DNA from: Vreelandella populi
GTDB lineage: Bacteria; Pseudomonadota; Gammaproteobacteria; Pseudomonadales; Halomonadaceae
Length of the DNA: 64,000 nucleotides
Assembly: GCF_003989825.1 (NCBI RefSeq)
Contig: NZ_RZHE01000002.1
Span: forward strand, 62,001 to 126,000
Direction: 5' to 3'
Both the position numbers and the translations under genes were made by a program. The notes beneath the pieces are model-generated. The model ran no database searches, was not told the origin of the DNA, and was given only the letters and a program-made list of their open reading frames with translations. Shown in pieces: positions 27,353 through 36,409 of this stretch. Positions within the stretch are counted from its first letter, which is position 1; each line of letters starts with the position of its first letter.

Positions 27353-28462
27353 ATGATTGAAATCAAAAACCTCTACAAACGCTACCACAACCATCACGGT
27401 AGTGACTGGGTGCTCAAAGATATCAACCTGACTATCCCCAAAGGTGTGAGTGTTGGGTTAATTGGCGCCAATGGAGCCGGTAAATCGACCTTGCTTCGCC
27501 TGATTGCAGGAATGGATACGCCAGAGCGAGGTGAGGTAATTCGACACAGCCGTGTTTCCTGGCCAGTAGGGCTTTCCGGCGGCATGCAGGGCAATATGAC
27601 GGGGCGTCAGAACACAAAATTTGTGGCACGTACCCAGGGGCGTGGAAAAGACATCAAAGAAATCATCAAATTTGTAGAAGACTTCGCTGAAATAGGTGAA
27701 GCCTTTGATGAACCGATACGCACTTACTCATCAGGTATGAAATCGCGACTATCCTTCGGGCTATCCCTTGCATTTGATTTTGATATTTATATCTCAGATG
27801 AAGCTACTGCAGTTGGTGATCGTGCGTTTAAAGCAAAGGCACAGGAACTGTTTAAAGAGCGGGTAGGTAAAGCCTCACTGATAATGGTATCGCATGGTGA
27901 GGGCATTCTACGTGACTTATGCAAAGCAGGTATTTATCTAAAGAAGGGAAGTGCAACCTGGTACGACGACATCAGTGAGGCCATCGCAGATTATCATCAG
28001 GACACCGACGACAAGTCGGTGCTACATGAATTGAATGAGCAATCGTTTGATGTAGACCCTGCCACATTGAGCAAAGTGCAGATTAATGCGATTCAGCAGG
28101 AGCTGCGAAATGTCAGGCCCAAGGTTAATGGTTTACATGTACTCATCCAGCAAGCTAGAGAACAAAAGTGGGCAAAAGAAGAGCTGGATGTATTACGTAA
28201 AGCCCATCAACATGCGAAAGCACGGGTTGATGAATTAACAGGCATTATGGATGCAACACCTGATGGCGTTCGCAAAGCGGCTATAGGTGAGGTGGCTAAG
28301 TTTGACCGCGCTGTGTTAGGCATTGAGTATGGGATTAATGTAGCGCTGCAAGAACAATGGCCAGAAACAGAGCAAGCCATACTTGAGAAAGCAAAAAAAT
28401 TGGCTTATCACCGCAAAAGTGAAAAAGAAGCGGCCCTTGAAGTTATCGATGGTGATGATTGA
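27353..28462 (+). CDS. kpsT: Capsule ABC exporter ATPase (KpsT-like) with C-terminal extension
   Basis: ATPase of the capsule exporter. Residues 1-225 are a typical KpsT: Walker A GANGAGKST, SGGMQGNMTGRQN, signature YSSGMKSRL, Walker B DIYISDEATAVGD and H-loop SHG. The protein is 369 residues, whereas KpsT/BexA/CtrD are about 215-225. The extra 145 residues are charged and helical, probably coiled coil (QQELRNVRPKVNG, EQAILEKAKKL), with no recognised domain. A longer, Wzt-like layout without the beta-sandwich suggests an added protein contact. Its stop overlaps the next frame. Confidence 0.9.
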   Translation: MIEIKNLYKRYHNHHGSDWVLKDINLTIPKGVSVGLIGANGAGKSTLLRLIAGMDTPERGEVIRHSRVSWPVGLSGGMQGNMTGRQNTKFVARTQGRGKDIKEIIKFVEDFAEIGEAFDEPIRTYSSGMKSRLSFGLSLAFDFDIYISDEATAVGDRAFKAKAQELFKERVGKASLIMVSHGEGILRDLCKAGIYLKKGSATWYDDISEAIADYHQDTDDKSVLHELNEQSFDVDPATLSKVQINAIQQELRNVRPKVNGLHVLIQQAREQKWAKEELDVLRKAHQHAKARVDELTGIMDATPDGVRKAAIGEVAKFDRAVLGIEYGINVALQEQWPETEQAILEKAKKLAYHRKSEKEAALEVIDGDD

Positions 28463-28503
28463 TAGCTAACTCATTTCAACGATGGTTAGTCGGAAATAAC
28501 GTT

Positions 28504-29433
28504 ATGCAGCAACAAGCTTCTATTATTATCCCTATTCGTGCAAATGCTGTTGGTTCGCGTGAATTAGCTCGATTGGAAACCTTGATAGCTTGCATTCCTA
28601 ACGGGTATGAAGCAGTTATCGTTGATGATGGCAGCCCAAGTGCAGTGGGCCAATGGATAGATGGGTTGGTGGTGCTGCATCATCGGGCCTCACGCCCTAT
28701 AAAAAGCCTGCATTTACGCACCCGTTTTAAAAAATTCTCGCTAGCGCGTGCACGCAATCGTGGGGCTGAAGCAGCCAATACGCCAGTAGTGCTATTTCAT
28801 GATGTTGACTTTCTCGCAGCAACAACCGTGTACCAGCGGTTACTGGCGTATATTGCCCAGCAGGAGCTGGCTATAAAACCAGAAAATTTTTTCTGTGTAC
28901 CCGTAGCGTTTTTGACTGAACCTGCAACACAGCACTTTATGCACGCATTTAACCAGGGAAATGAAGCGTGGTGCTTCCGTAACCGCCAGCAATTGCCTGA
29001 AGAAAGCCTGCATTTTCTAGTGCAAGGTAGTTCCTGCATTGTAATGAACAGAGAAGACCTGCTAAGCATAGGCGGCCATGATGAGGGCTTTAAAGGCCAC
29101 GGGGCAGAGGATTTTGAACTGTTGCACCGGCTTTCCTGCCGTTTTCCTATTGCAGAAAAACCACCTGAATACGAGCGCAATATGGGCAGTGGTACGGCTA
29201 ACGAATACCGTGGTTTCAGAGCCTACTTTGCCCTTTACGGTGAACAATGCCGTCAGGCAGGTTGTACGCTTGCCCATCTTTGGCACCCTAAGCGCAAAGG
29301 CTTTGGCTACTACCGGCATAAACAAAATTTCAAGCGATTACAGCAAGTAATGGTCACTCATCCACCCGTAGAGCGCCTGCCCTCTACTCAAGTTGCACCT
29401 ACCGTTTTATTGGTTGATAGCGAACATGGCTGA
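28504..29433 (+). CDS. Capsule glycosyltransferase, GT2 with galactosyltransferase-type C-terminal motif
   Basis: A 309-residue GT-A enzyme. The N-terminus SIIIPIRAN and VIVDDGSPSA are GT2 nucleotide-binding strands; HDVDFL is the DXD metal site. GGHDEGFKGHGAEDFELLHRL resembles the Glyco_transf_7C block of chondroitin-synthase and galactosyltransferase-like capsule enzymes. ATG 28504 was chosen because GGAAATAA precedes it and the GT2 fold starts just after; a TTG at 28459 overlapping the kpsT stop is the alternative. The next gene overlaps its end by 8 nt. Confidence 0.85.
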   Translation: MQQQASIIIPIRANAVGSRELARLETLIACIPNGYEAVIVDDGSPSAVGQWIDGLVVLHHRASRPIKSLHLRTRFKKFSLARARNRGAEAANTPVVLFHDVDFLAATTVYQRLLAYIAQQELAIKPENFFCVPVAFLTEPATQHFMHAFNQGNEAWCFRNRQQLPEESLHFLVQGSSCIVMNREDLLSIGGHDEGFKGHGAEDFELLHRLSCRFPIAEKPPEYERNMGSGTANEYRGFRAYFALYGEQCRQAGCTLAHLWHPKRKGFGYYRHKQNFKRLQQVMVTHPPVERLPSTQVAPTVLLVDSEHG

Positions 29434-30229
29434 CCTTTCCATTACCTACTTGGTGTTAGCTCATAAAAGCACTTCACGCGTTACTCGCTTGGTGGATAAG
29501 CTGCTGCTAGAAGATGCTAATGGTCAAGTTATTATTCATTTTGATAAAAAATCCGGTAAGGCACCTTATAAATGGCTAAGTGATTACTATGCAAAAGCGC
29601 CACGCTGCCATGTGCTTCTAAGCAGAGTGAACTGTGGCTGGGGGCAGTGGAGTTTGGTGGAAGCAACCTTACGAATGCTGCGCTATGCTCAAGACTCCCA
29701 CAAAACCGATTATTATTATTTGCTTAGCGAATATTGCTACCCCACGCAACGGCTAAGCGCACTAAAAGAGCACTTGGAAAAGCATCGCGGTACTAATTTC
29801 ATCGAGTGTGAGGATAGCAGCTGGATTAAAGGTGGTATCCGCGAAGATAGATATCTTTACCGACACTTCCTCGATAAACGTAAATACCCACGTTTGCACC
29901 GTTGGACGTACAAATGGCAAAAATGGTTGGGTTTCAAGCTTGAAGTTCCAAAAGGGCTTACTATACGCTTCGGTAGCCAGTGGTGGTGTCTTACACAAGA
30001 AGCTATTGATTACGTTTTATTAGTAGAACCAACATACCGTTATTTCTTTCGTTGGACATGGATACCTGATGAAATGGTCTTTCAAACTATATTTTTTTCT
30101 TTCTTAAAGGAATCCCTCTTTAACAATATTCTTACATATTCGTACTTCGATAAAAATGGAAAAGCTGGCTCTATCAATGATAAAAAAAACATTCCTGATA
30201 AATTCTTTTTTGCTAGAAAATGGCTATAA
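29426..30229 (+). CDS. GT14-type (branching beta-xylosyl/GlcNAc-transferase-like) glycosyltransferase
   Basis: A 267-residue protein with SITYLVLAHKSTSRVTRL, the IHFDKKS strand, WGQWSLVEATLRML, YYYLLSEYCYPTQ, FGSQWWCLT and TWIPDEMVFQT. These are the motifs of bacterial core-2/I-branching (GT14) enzymes. The start at ATG 29426 overlaps the upstream gene by 8 nt; the longer frame has no ribosome site. It is related to the N-terminal half of the protein at 36410, so two GT14 domains serve this locus. Donor and acceptor are unknown. Confidence 0.83.
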   Translation: MADLSITYLVLAHKSTSRVTRLVDKLLLEDANGQVIIHFDKKSGKAPYKWLSDYYAKAPRCHVLLSRVNCGWGQWSLVEATLRMLRYAQDSHKTDYYYLLSEYCYPTQRLSALKEHLEKHRGTNFIECEDSSWIKGGIREDRYLYRHFLDKRKYPRLHRWTYKWQKWLGFKLEVPKGLTIRFGSQWWCLTQEAIDYVLLVEPTYRYFFRWTWIPDEMVFQTIFFSFLKESLFNNILTYSYFDKNGKAGSINDKKNIPDKFFFARKWL

Positions 30230-30263
30230 AAATTAATTGATAATTTAATACGGTGAAGTGCTA

Positions 30264-30827
30264 ATGGCTTATTTAACAGAAATGGAATTGTTGGAAATGG
30301 GCTTCTTGTCAATAGGAAAAGGGGTTAAAATAAGTGATAAGGCAAGCATCTACAATGCCGATCAGATAGAAATCGGCGATAATTCAAGGATTGATGACTT
30401 TTGTGTTATATCAGGTAAAGTTAAAATAGGAAGGTTTGTGCATTTAGCCCCTTTCTGTTTGCTTGCCGGAGGCGAAAAAGGCATAGAAATGCAAGATTTC
30501 TCTGGCCTTGCTTATAATGTTCAAGTTTTTAGCCAGTCGGATGATTATTCTGGGCGTAGCCTAACTAATCCAACAGTTTATGATAAATTCAAATGCGAAA
30601 TAAAAGAAAAAGTTACATTAGAACGACATGTCATAATAGGAGCTAGCTCAATAATATTCCCTGGCGTTTCGGTGGCTGAAGGGTGTTCTGTTGGTGCTAT
30701 GACCCTGGTTAATAAAAGCACACATCCTTGGGGTATTTACGTGGGTAATCCAGCTCGCAGGGTTAAGGAACGCAAAAAAGAGTTATTAAAGTTAGAAAAA
30801 CAATTCTTAACAGAGGTGAATTTATAA
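30264..30827 (+). CDS. Left-handed beta-helix acyltransferase (VioB/FdtC-like)
   Basis: A 187-residue hexapeptide-repeat transferase. Repeated [IV]G-x4 units (IGDNSRIDDFCVISGKVKIG, IGASSIIFPGVSVAEG) build a left-handed beta-helix; the C-terminus IYVGNPARRVK is characteristic. The SQSDDYSGRSLTNP segment resembles dTDP-4-amino-4,6-dideoxyhexose acyltransferases. It is coupled (TAATGA) to the RffA/WecE-like aminotransferase, so it most likely N-acylates the amino sugar that enzyme makes. ATG 30264 has GGTGAAG upstream; GTG 30258 is less likely. The low-GC stretch begins about here. Confidence 0.85.
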   Translation: MAYLTEMELLEMGFLSIGKGVKISDKASIYNADQIEIGDNSRIDDFCVISGKVKIGRFVHLAPFCLLAGGEKGIEMQDFSGLAYNVQVFSQSDDYSGRSLTNPTVYDKFKCEIKEKVTLERHVIIGASSIIFPGVSVAEGCSVGAMTLVNKSTHPWGIYVGNPARRVKERKKELLKLEKQFLTEVNL

Positions 30828-31963
30828 TGATACCATTTAATAAACCGCCTTATACAGGTAATGAAGAGCAATACGTTCTTGATGCAATGCAAAGTAACAA
30901 AATTTCAGGAGATGGCTTCTACGGTAAAAAATGTCAACAGTGGTTTGAAGAAACTCTACCATGTAAAAAAGCACTGTTGACGCCTTCATGCACTGCAGCA
31001 TTAGAAATGGCTGCTTTACTAATCGATATTCAGCCGGGTGATGAAGTCATCATGCCCAGCTATACTTTTGTTAGTACCGCCAATGCGTTTGTGCTACGAG
31101 GCGCTAAACTTGTGTTCGTTGACATTCGTCAAGACACTATGAATATCGATGAAAATTTAATTGAAGCTGCTATTTCACCAAAAACTAAAGCCATAGTTCC
31201 AGTGCATTACGCAGGTGTTGCATGCGAAATGGATAAAATAATGGCTCTGTCGGAAAAATACGGATTATTTGTTATAGAAGATGCAGCTCAAGGAATGATG
31301 AGTCACTATAAAGGAAAAGCGTTAGGTACAATTGGACATTTGGGTACCTACAGCTTTCATGAAACCAAAAATTATAGTAGTGGAGGCGAGGGTGGCTTAT
31401 TGATCATTAATGATGACCGTTTTAGTCAGAGAGCTGAGGTTATCCGTGAGAAAGGAACCAATCGAAGCCAGTTTTTTCGTGGTCAAGTTGATAAATATAC
31501 ATGGGTTGAAGTTGGAAGTAGTTATTTACCTAGCGAACTACAAGCTGCTTATCTTTGGGGACAATTAGAAAAAGCAGAAGAAATAAAACAAAATCGATTG
31601 AAAATTTGGCAATCCTATTATGATGGACTTAAGTTTTTAGCAGACAAAGGGATGATTGAGCTACCCATTGTGCCGAACAGTTGTACCCATAATGCACACA
31701 TGTTTTATATTAAATTAAAAAATATAGAAGTACGATCGTCTTTGATTGAGCATTTAAAAGCAAATGATATTATGGCTGTTTTTCATTATATACCACTTCA
31801 TTCATCGCCTGCTGGATACAAAAATTCTTGTTTCCATGGAGATAGAGGATTTACACAAATCGAAAGCGAAAGACTTTTAAGATTGCCTATTTTCTTTGGA
31901 ATGACCGATAAAGAAGTAAGTAAAGTTATTTTTCATATAGTTAAGCAAGGTGATTTGCTATAA
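30827..31963 (+). CDS. rffA: dTDP-4-amino-4,6-dideoxygalactose transaminase (RffA/WecE-like)
   Basis: A PLP enzyme of the DegT/DnrJ/EryC1/StrS family, 378 residues, converting dTDP-4-keto-6-deoxyglucose and glutamate to dTDP-Fuc4N. It follows E. coli WecE over its length as I recall that sequence: MIPFNKPPYTGNE, LLTPSCTAALEMAALL, VPVHYAGVACEMD, SFHETKNYSSGGEGG with the PLP Lys, and REKGTNRSQFFRGQVDKYTW. The substrate would come from RfbB (17183). Together with the acyltransferase upstream it predicts an N-acylated 4-amino-4,6-dideoxyhexose in the capsule. The gene is AT-rich compared with rfb. Confidence 0.93.
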   Translation: MIPFNKPPYTGNEEQYVLDAMQSNKISGDGFYGKKCQQWFEETLPCKKALLTPSCTAALEMAALLIDIQPGDEVIMPSYTFVSTANAFVLRGAKLVFVDIRQDTMNIDENLIEAAISPKTKAIVPVHYAGVACEMDKIMALSEKYGLFVIEDAAQGMMSHYKGKALGTIGHLGTYSFHETKNYSSGGEGGLLIINDDRFSQRAEVIREKGTNRSQFFRGQVDKYTWVEVGSSYLPSELQAAYLWGQLEKAEEIKQNRLKIWQSYYDGLKFLADKGMIELPIVPNSCTHNAHMFYIKLKNIEVRSSLIEHLKANDIMAVFHYIPLHSSPAGYKNSCFHGDRGFTQIESERLLRLPIFFGMTDKEVSKVIFHIVKQGDLL

Positions 31964-31996
31964 CTTCAAAAGTATAGAATATGAGAATATATCAAT

Positions 31997-33709
31997 ATGA
32001 ATGAAATGCCAAAAAACATTCTTTTCTTTAAATTTATTTGCGTTACTGCCTCATCTTTAGGTATTGATTATAATGAGGTGATATATAAAAAAAGAAAAGG
32101 TGCACTAATTGTAGATACTATAACTAAATTTTTGGAGGTTAATAATAGAGAGTCTTTCTTACTATTTTTAAATATAATTAGACAAATGATGTTTGAAAGT
32201 AGAGAAATAAGGAAATGGATAAATAACAATCTACAAAGAATAGAAAATAATAACTTAAATGAAATAGACGTTCTTTCCCTTTATGTTGAATTAGATGCAT
32301 CTCTTGATGAGCCTTTGTTTTATTCTTTGTATCTTAAAAAAATAAAAGAAATGGCGGAAAAAGGAGATATTCAGCGACTATCAGATATTTATAATTTTCT
32401 CTGGGGTGTGTCACGTTATGAAAATTCTCATAAAAGCGAAATAACGATTTTTGGAAAAGATAGGAAATTTTTTTATTTGAAAAAAATTTCTTTGTTTGCG
32501 TTGGAAGAAATAGAAAATTATTTATTGAATAATAATTTAATGACTAATAAAGATGGCTTTAAAAATAAAGATGCAAATGATTGCACTATAGTTATAGGAA
32601 TAGGATTTATTCCAGGACATATAGAAGCAACCCACCTAAATTATATATATAATATAAGTATGTCAATTAAGCAGGCTTTTGCTAATAGTAAAATATATTT
32701 AGCTATTACAGGTGAGCCAGTTGTTAATAGCGTATACACGGGCCTTGCTTATAATGAAAAGGTAATATTAGATTTTAAAAACTTGTGGTCAGAAGTTAAT
32801 GGTGATGAGAGCTTTATTTATATAAATAGAAAATCTAGAATAAACGATTTTTCAGAATGGATAAGCACTATCTCACCTGATTTATTCTTTTCTGTTGGAG
32901 GGGTTTTTAAAACAGAGGTATGTTCAAGGATTGTTTATAGTGTACATAATATACCAGTGATTTTTTTACCAGCTAGTAACTCAAATAAATTATCATTTCC
33001 TGTAAATGGCGTTCTAGCAGCAAATGAAGAAATTTATCAAGAATTATCAAATCAAAACAAAATAAGAAATTGTTTTTTATTAAGGCCCTATAATAGAACT
33101 TTATTAAACGACGAACCTTTCTCTGATTTCAACATAAGAACTAGTATCAAAGAATTTGTAGCTGTAACTGTCTTGAACTCAAATAGAATAGCAAAGTGGT
33201 TTGAAAGTCTTAATGTACAAGAAATCCAATCCCTTGTTGAATTTCTCGATAGTCATAAAGAAATAAAATTGTTGTTTGTTGGGGAAACTAATCCTGAAAG
33301 AATTCACTGCATAGACGAAAGAATAAAATCGTTAATTTTACAAGAAAGAATAATTATTGTAGGACAAGTTAAAAATCTAAGAGGTTTATATAAAAATGTT
33401 GATGTAGTTTTTAGCTTACCAGGTGTAACTGGCGGAGGGGGAGCTATTAAAGCAGCATTATATGATGAAATTCCTTGCATATGTTGGTATAGGAATGACG
33501 CATGTTTACATATTCCTAAAGTTTATCAATATAATGATTTTGAGAGTCTATTAAGTAATATTGTACAAGCAAATGCAGATCCGCTGTATCGAGAAAACAA
33601 TGTAAGAAACTGTAACGAATTAAAAGAAAAAGTAAAAAATGAAGAAAGTATTAGTGCGTGGCAAAATGCTATTTCGGTCTGGGTTCAATCTAATAGTAGT
33701 TTCTTATAA
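31997..33709 (+). CDS. Putative GT-B glycosyltransferase, very AT-rich, low similarity
   Basis: A 570-residue protein of uncertain family. The first 190 residues are helical and charged with no recognised domain. Then VIGIGFIPGHIEATHLNY begins what looks like a GT-B fold. The C-terminal half has KLLFVGETNPERI, IIIVGQVKNLRGLYKNVDVVFSLPG and GGGGAIKAALYDEIPCICW, resembling the donor-binding half of GT4-like enzymes. Base composition is among the lowest in GC in the window and codons are almost all A/T-ending, which points to recent transfer. It lies between RffA and the sulfotransferases and is probably a capsule-specific transferase. Confidence 0.6.
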   Translation: MNEMPKNILFFKFICVTASSLGIDYNEVIYKKRKGALIVDTITKFLEVNNRESFLLFLNIIRQMMFESREIRKWINNNLQRIENNNLNEIDVLSLYVELDASLDEPLFYSLYLKKIKEMAEKGDIQRLSDIYNFLWGVSRYENSHKSEITIFGKDRKFFYLKKISLFALEEIENYLLNNNLMTNKDGFKNKDANDCTIVIGIGFIPGHIEATHLNYIYNISMSIKQAFANSKIYLAITGEPVVNSVYTGLAYNEKVILDFKNLWSEVNGDESFIYINRKSRINDFSEWISTISPDLFFSVGGVFKTEVCSRIVYSVHNIPVIFLPASNSNKLSFPVNGVLAANEEIYQELSNQNKIRNCFLLRPYNRTLLNDEPFSDFNIRTSIKEFVAVTVLNSNRIAKWFESLNVQEIQSLVEFLDSHKEIKLLFVGETNPERIHCIDERIKSLILQERIIIVGQVKNLRGLYKNVDVVFSLPGVTGGGGAIKAALYDEIPCICWYRNDACLHIPKVYQYNDFESLLSNIVQANADPLYRENNVRNCNELKEKVKNEESISAWQNAISVWVQSNSSFL

Positions 33710-33747
33710 ATTTTACTAATCATCTAAATAAGCGAGGTTTATCTAAT

Positions 33748-34566
33748 ATGCTACCTAATTTTCTCTGTATTGGCTCGCAAAAAGCTGGCACGAGCTGGTT
33801 ATACCAAATGTTAAAGCAGCATCCGGACATATGGCTTCCTCCAATAAAAGAGGTACATTATTACGATTACCATTATGGAGAAGACACAGGTACAAAAAAA
33901 TGGGGGCCAAGTCACATAAAGAAAGCCATGAAGAGAATAGAGTCTGGTACATACAGCAGACCTGAAGATGCTACCTATGTGAAAAATTTAGGCTTTCAAA
34001 AAATTCTGACTCCTGAATGGTATGAATCTATTTTTAATCATGTAGATTCTTATAACGCTACTGTTAGGGGAGAGGTTACGCCTGAATACTGTAGTATAAG
34101 TCCAGTTGGCATAGAAAAAATAAAAGAAGATCTAAATACTCCTAAAATAATATGGTTGATAAGAGATCCAATAGAAAGAGCTGTGAGTCAAATAAAAATG
34201 GTCAGTAATCGTTCAGATTTGACATCTAAATACGATGATTGGTCAGATGTTTTAGCTAATGTAAGGTACTTAAATAGAGCAAACTATAAGAAGTACATGC
34301 CCATTTGGGATAAGTTTTTTGGAAGTAATATTCTGTATTTACCTTATGGATTAATCAGTAAAAATCCTGTTTCTATGATTAACGAAATAGAACGTTTTTT
34401 AGAAGTTAGTATGTTTAAATATGATGGGTTAGATAAGATTGTTCATAAAACAAAATCATTAAATATACCATCTGATGTATTGATTAGACTTGAAGATGAA
34501 ATGTCTGAACAGTATGCTTTTTTGAGTGAAAGATTCAGTGAACAGTTTTTAAAAGATATTAAATAA
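33748..34566 (+). CDS. PAPS-dependent polysaccharide sulfotransferase
   Basis: A 272-residue P-loop sulfotransferase of the heparan N-sulfotransferase-like family. The 5'-phosphosulfate loop GSQKAGTSWLY lies at residues 8-18 and the 3'-phosphate-binding motif in IIWLIRDPIERAVSQ at about 131-145, in the expected order and spacing. KEVHYYD after the loop matches the family's KExxFF-like segment. It would transfer sulfate from PAPS to a capsule sugar in the cytoplasm. The gene is AT-rich, and the next gene starts directly after its stop. CysD/CysNC and two CysQ in this window would make PAPS and remove PAP. Confidence 0.88.
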   Translation: MLPNFLCIGSQKAGTSWLYQMLKQHPDIWLPPIKEVHYYDYHYGEDTGTKKWGPSHIKKAMKRIESGTYSRPEDATYVKNLGFQKILTPEWYESIFNHVDSYNATVRGEVTPEYCSISPVGIEKIKEDLNTPKIIWLIRDPIERAVSQIKMVSNRSDLTSKYDDWSDVLANVRYLNRANYKKYMPIWDKFFGSNILYLPYGLISKNPVSMINEIERFLEVSMFKYDGLDKIVHKTKSLNIPSDVLIRLEDEMSEQYAFLSERFSEQFLKDIK

Positions 34567-35382
34567 ATGAAAAAAATTATCTTACATTTGGGAGTTCATA
34601 AAACAGCCACAACTCATTTTCAGTCTCGTTTGTATAATTCAGTTAATCAGTTAAAAGATGCTGGTGTAGGCTATTTAGGCCTAAATGAGACAAGAAAACA
34701 TATTACTTCAAAGATAAATGGAGATTTTAAGATTGGAGGTGATTTAGAAAAACTCTTTACTGACAACAATACTGTAATCATTTCAGATGAAAATATTATT
34801 GGTGGTACTGAAAAGATATCTAGCGAGCTAATTTACCCAGAGGTAGAGCAAAGGCTTTCTTTTTTACTCGGTAAATTACCTATAAGTATTGGTGAAGTGC
34901 ATATCACTATCCGCGACCCAGAAGCTTATTTGATTTCAAGGTACTGTGAGTACTTACGCCACTATAAATTTCTTAGCTCTTCGGAATATTTTGATAGCTT
35001 CAATTTGAAGGCCTTTTCCTGGCTACCGCTGATTCGACAAATTGAAAAGATAACTGATAGAAAGGTTATCGTTACACCTTTTGAGAATTTATTCAATGAT
35101 GAGCAGAAGTATCTTGAGACGCTTTGTGGGGTAGAGGTTGATTTTCAACAAGCTGAAGAGGGGGCCGCTATTCGACGGTCTAAGATAACCCAAGAAACTT
35201 ACCGAATATTGGAGCACCTGGCTGACCACTATCCGCGTCATATGACCAAAAAATTAATTAATATGATGGATAATAATAAACAACTTTCTAAAGGTTCTGC
35301 TTTTAGGCCTTTTAGTGATGAGTTGGTAAAAGTTCTAAAGGATAATTATCAGGTCGATAAAGAGGTGCTTGGCTTGAACTAA
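34567..35382 (+). CDS. Second sulfotransferase-like P-loop protein
   Basis: A 271-residue protein beginning with LHLGVHKTATTHFQ (about 5-18), a sulfotransferase-type 5'-phosphosulfate loop, and having ITIRDPEAYLISRYCEYLRHY (about 115-135), which fits the 3'-phosphate-binding site (RDP...S). Overall it differs from its neighbour and is probably a distinct specificity, not a duplicate. The ATG directly follows the preceding stop. The two together predict sulfation at two positions or on two sugars. An inactive or non-sugar role cannot be excluded from sequence. Confidence 0.75.
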   Translation: MKKIILHLGVHKTATTHFQSRLYNSVNQLKDAGVGYLGLNETRKHITSKINGDFKIGGDLEKLFTDNNTVIISDENIIGGTEKISSELIYPEVEQRLSFLLGKLPISIGEVHITIRDPEAYLISRYCEYLRHYKFLSSSEYFDSFNLKAFSWLPLIRQIEKITDRKVIVTPFENLFNDEQKYLETLCGVEVDFQQAEEGAAIRRSKITQETYRILEHLADHYPRHMTKKLINMMDNNKQLSKGSAFRPFSDELVKVLKDNYQVDKEVLGLN

Positions 35383-35399
35383 TTATGGGTGAGGAAAGG

Positions 35400-36407
35400 A
35401 TGCTGAAATTTTTTGAACAAAAGTATGGTTGGGTATCTGAGCTTGTTCCTTTTTTCTATAAAGCATTAAAAAAAGGTCAAGAATTAACTTTAAAGCTAGA
35501 TAATCGATCTTCAATAAAAAAAGACGATATTTTATTGTTTGCCACGATGAAAAATGAAGGTCATCGATTAGCATTTTTTTTAGATTATTATCGCAAGCTT
35601 GGTGTTAATCATTTTTTTATTGTTGATAACGGGTCTACGGATAACACTGAAAACTTGCTGGCTGGCCAACCAGATGTAACACACTACTACACAGAAGGAA
35701 GCTATAAGGATTCAAGCTTTGGAATGCATTGGGTAAATTACCTTCTTTTCAAATATGGGCGTGGTCACTGGTGTTTTACATGTGATCCTGATGAGTTTTT
35801 CGTATATCCGCACATGGAAAGTCGAGACTTACGAGATTTAACGCAATATATGGAATCAATCAAGCAAGACTCTTTTTTTACGCTAATGATTGATATGTAT
35901 AGCGAAAAGCCCGTAGCTGAAACCTACTATGAAGAAGGAACCAATCCTTTAGATGCTTGCCCATATTTTGATGGATACGGGTATACAAAACAATACAATC
36001 CAAACTATCGAAATCTTTATGTTCAAGGGGGCGTTCGCCGTCGCGTTTTCTCGAAGGATAAGCCAGGCCATGCGCCTGCATTAAATAAAGTGCCTTTAGT
36101 TAAGTGGAAGTGGAACTATATGTATATCTCATCTATGCATATGATGCTTCCGCGGCGCTTAAACCGTTGTATTGATGAACGCAAAGTAACGGGTGCGCTG
36201 CTTCACTATAAATTTATTAGCCAGCTTGACGAAAAGGTTAAGCAAGAAATGCTTGCTAAGCAACACTACAATGATTCAGCAGAATATAAGCAGTACGGTT
36301 CCATTATTGATAAAAAAGGTGTGCTTTATAACGAGCAAATTTCAGTTCTCTTCAAAGGATGGAAAGATCTGGCGAAGCGTGGGTTAATAAATCTTGGAGG
36401 TTGGTAA
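35400..36407 (+). CDS. Glycosyltransferase family 2 (Glyco_tranf_2_4 / GT92-like)
   Basis: A 335-residue enzyme with LLFATMKNEGHRLAFFLDYY, FFIVDNGSTDNT and FTCDPDEFFVYP (DXD-like). These are motifs of the 'glycosyltransferase family 2, type 4' group that includes GT92-like proteins. ATG 35400 follows GTGAGGAAAGG and is preferred to ATG 35385. It is still AT-rich, closing the low-GC island. The next gene begins just after its stop with its ribosome site inside this gene. Confidence 0.8.
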   Translation: MLKFFEQKYGWVSELVPFFYKALKKGQELTLKLDNRSSIKKDDILLFATMKNEGHRLAFFLDYYRKLGVNHFFIVDNGSTDNTENLLAGQPDVTHYYTEGSYKDSSFGMHWVNYLLFKYGRGHWCFTCDPDEFFVYPHMESRDLRDLTQYMESIKQDSFFTLMIDMYSEKPVAETYYEEGTNPLDACPYFDGYGYTKQYNPNYRNLYVQGGVRRRVFSKDKPGHAPALNKVPLVKWKWNYMYISSMHMMLPRRLNRCIDERKVTGALLHYKFISQLDEKVKQEMLAKQHYNDSAEYKQYGSIIDKKGVLYNEQISVLFKGWKDLAKRGLINLGGW

Positions 36408-36409
36408 TA

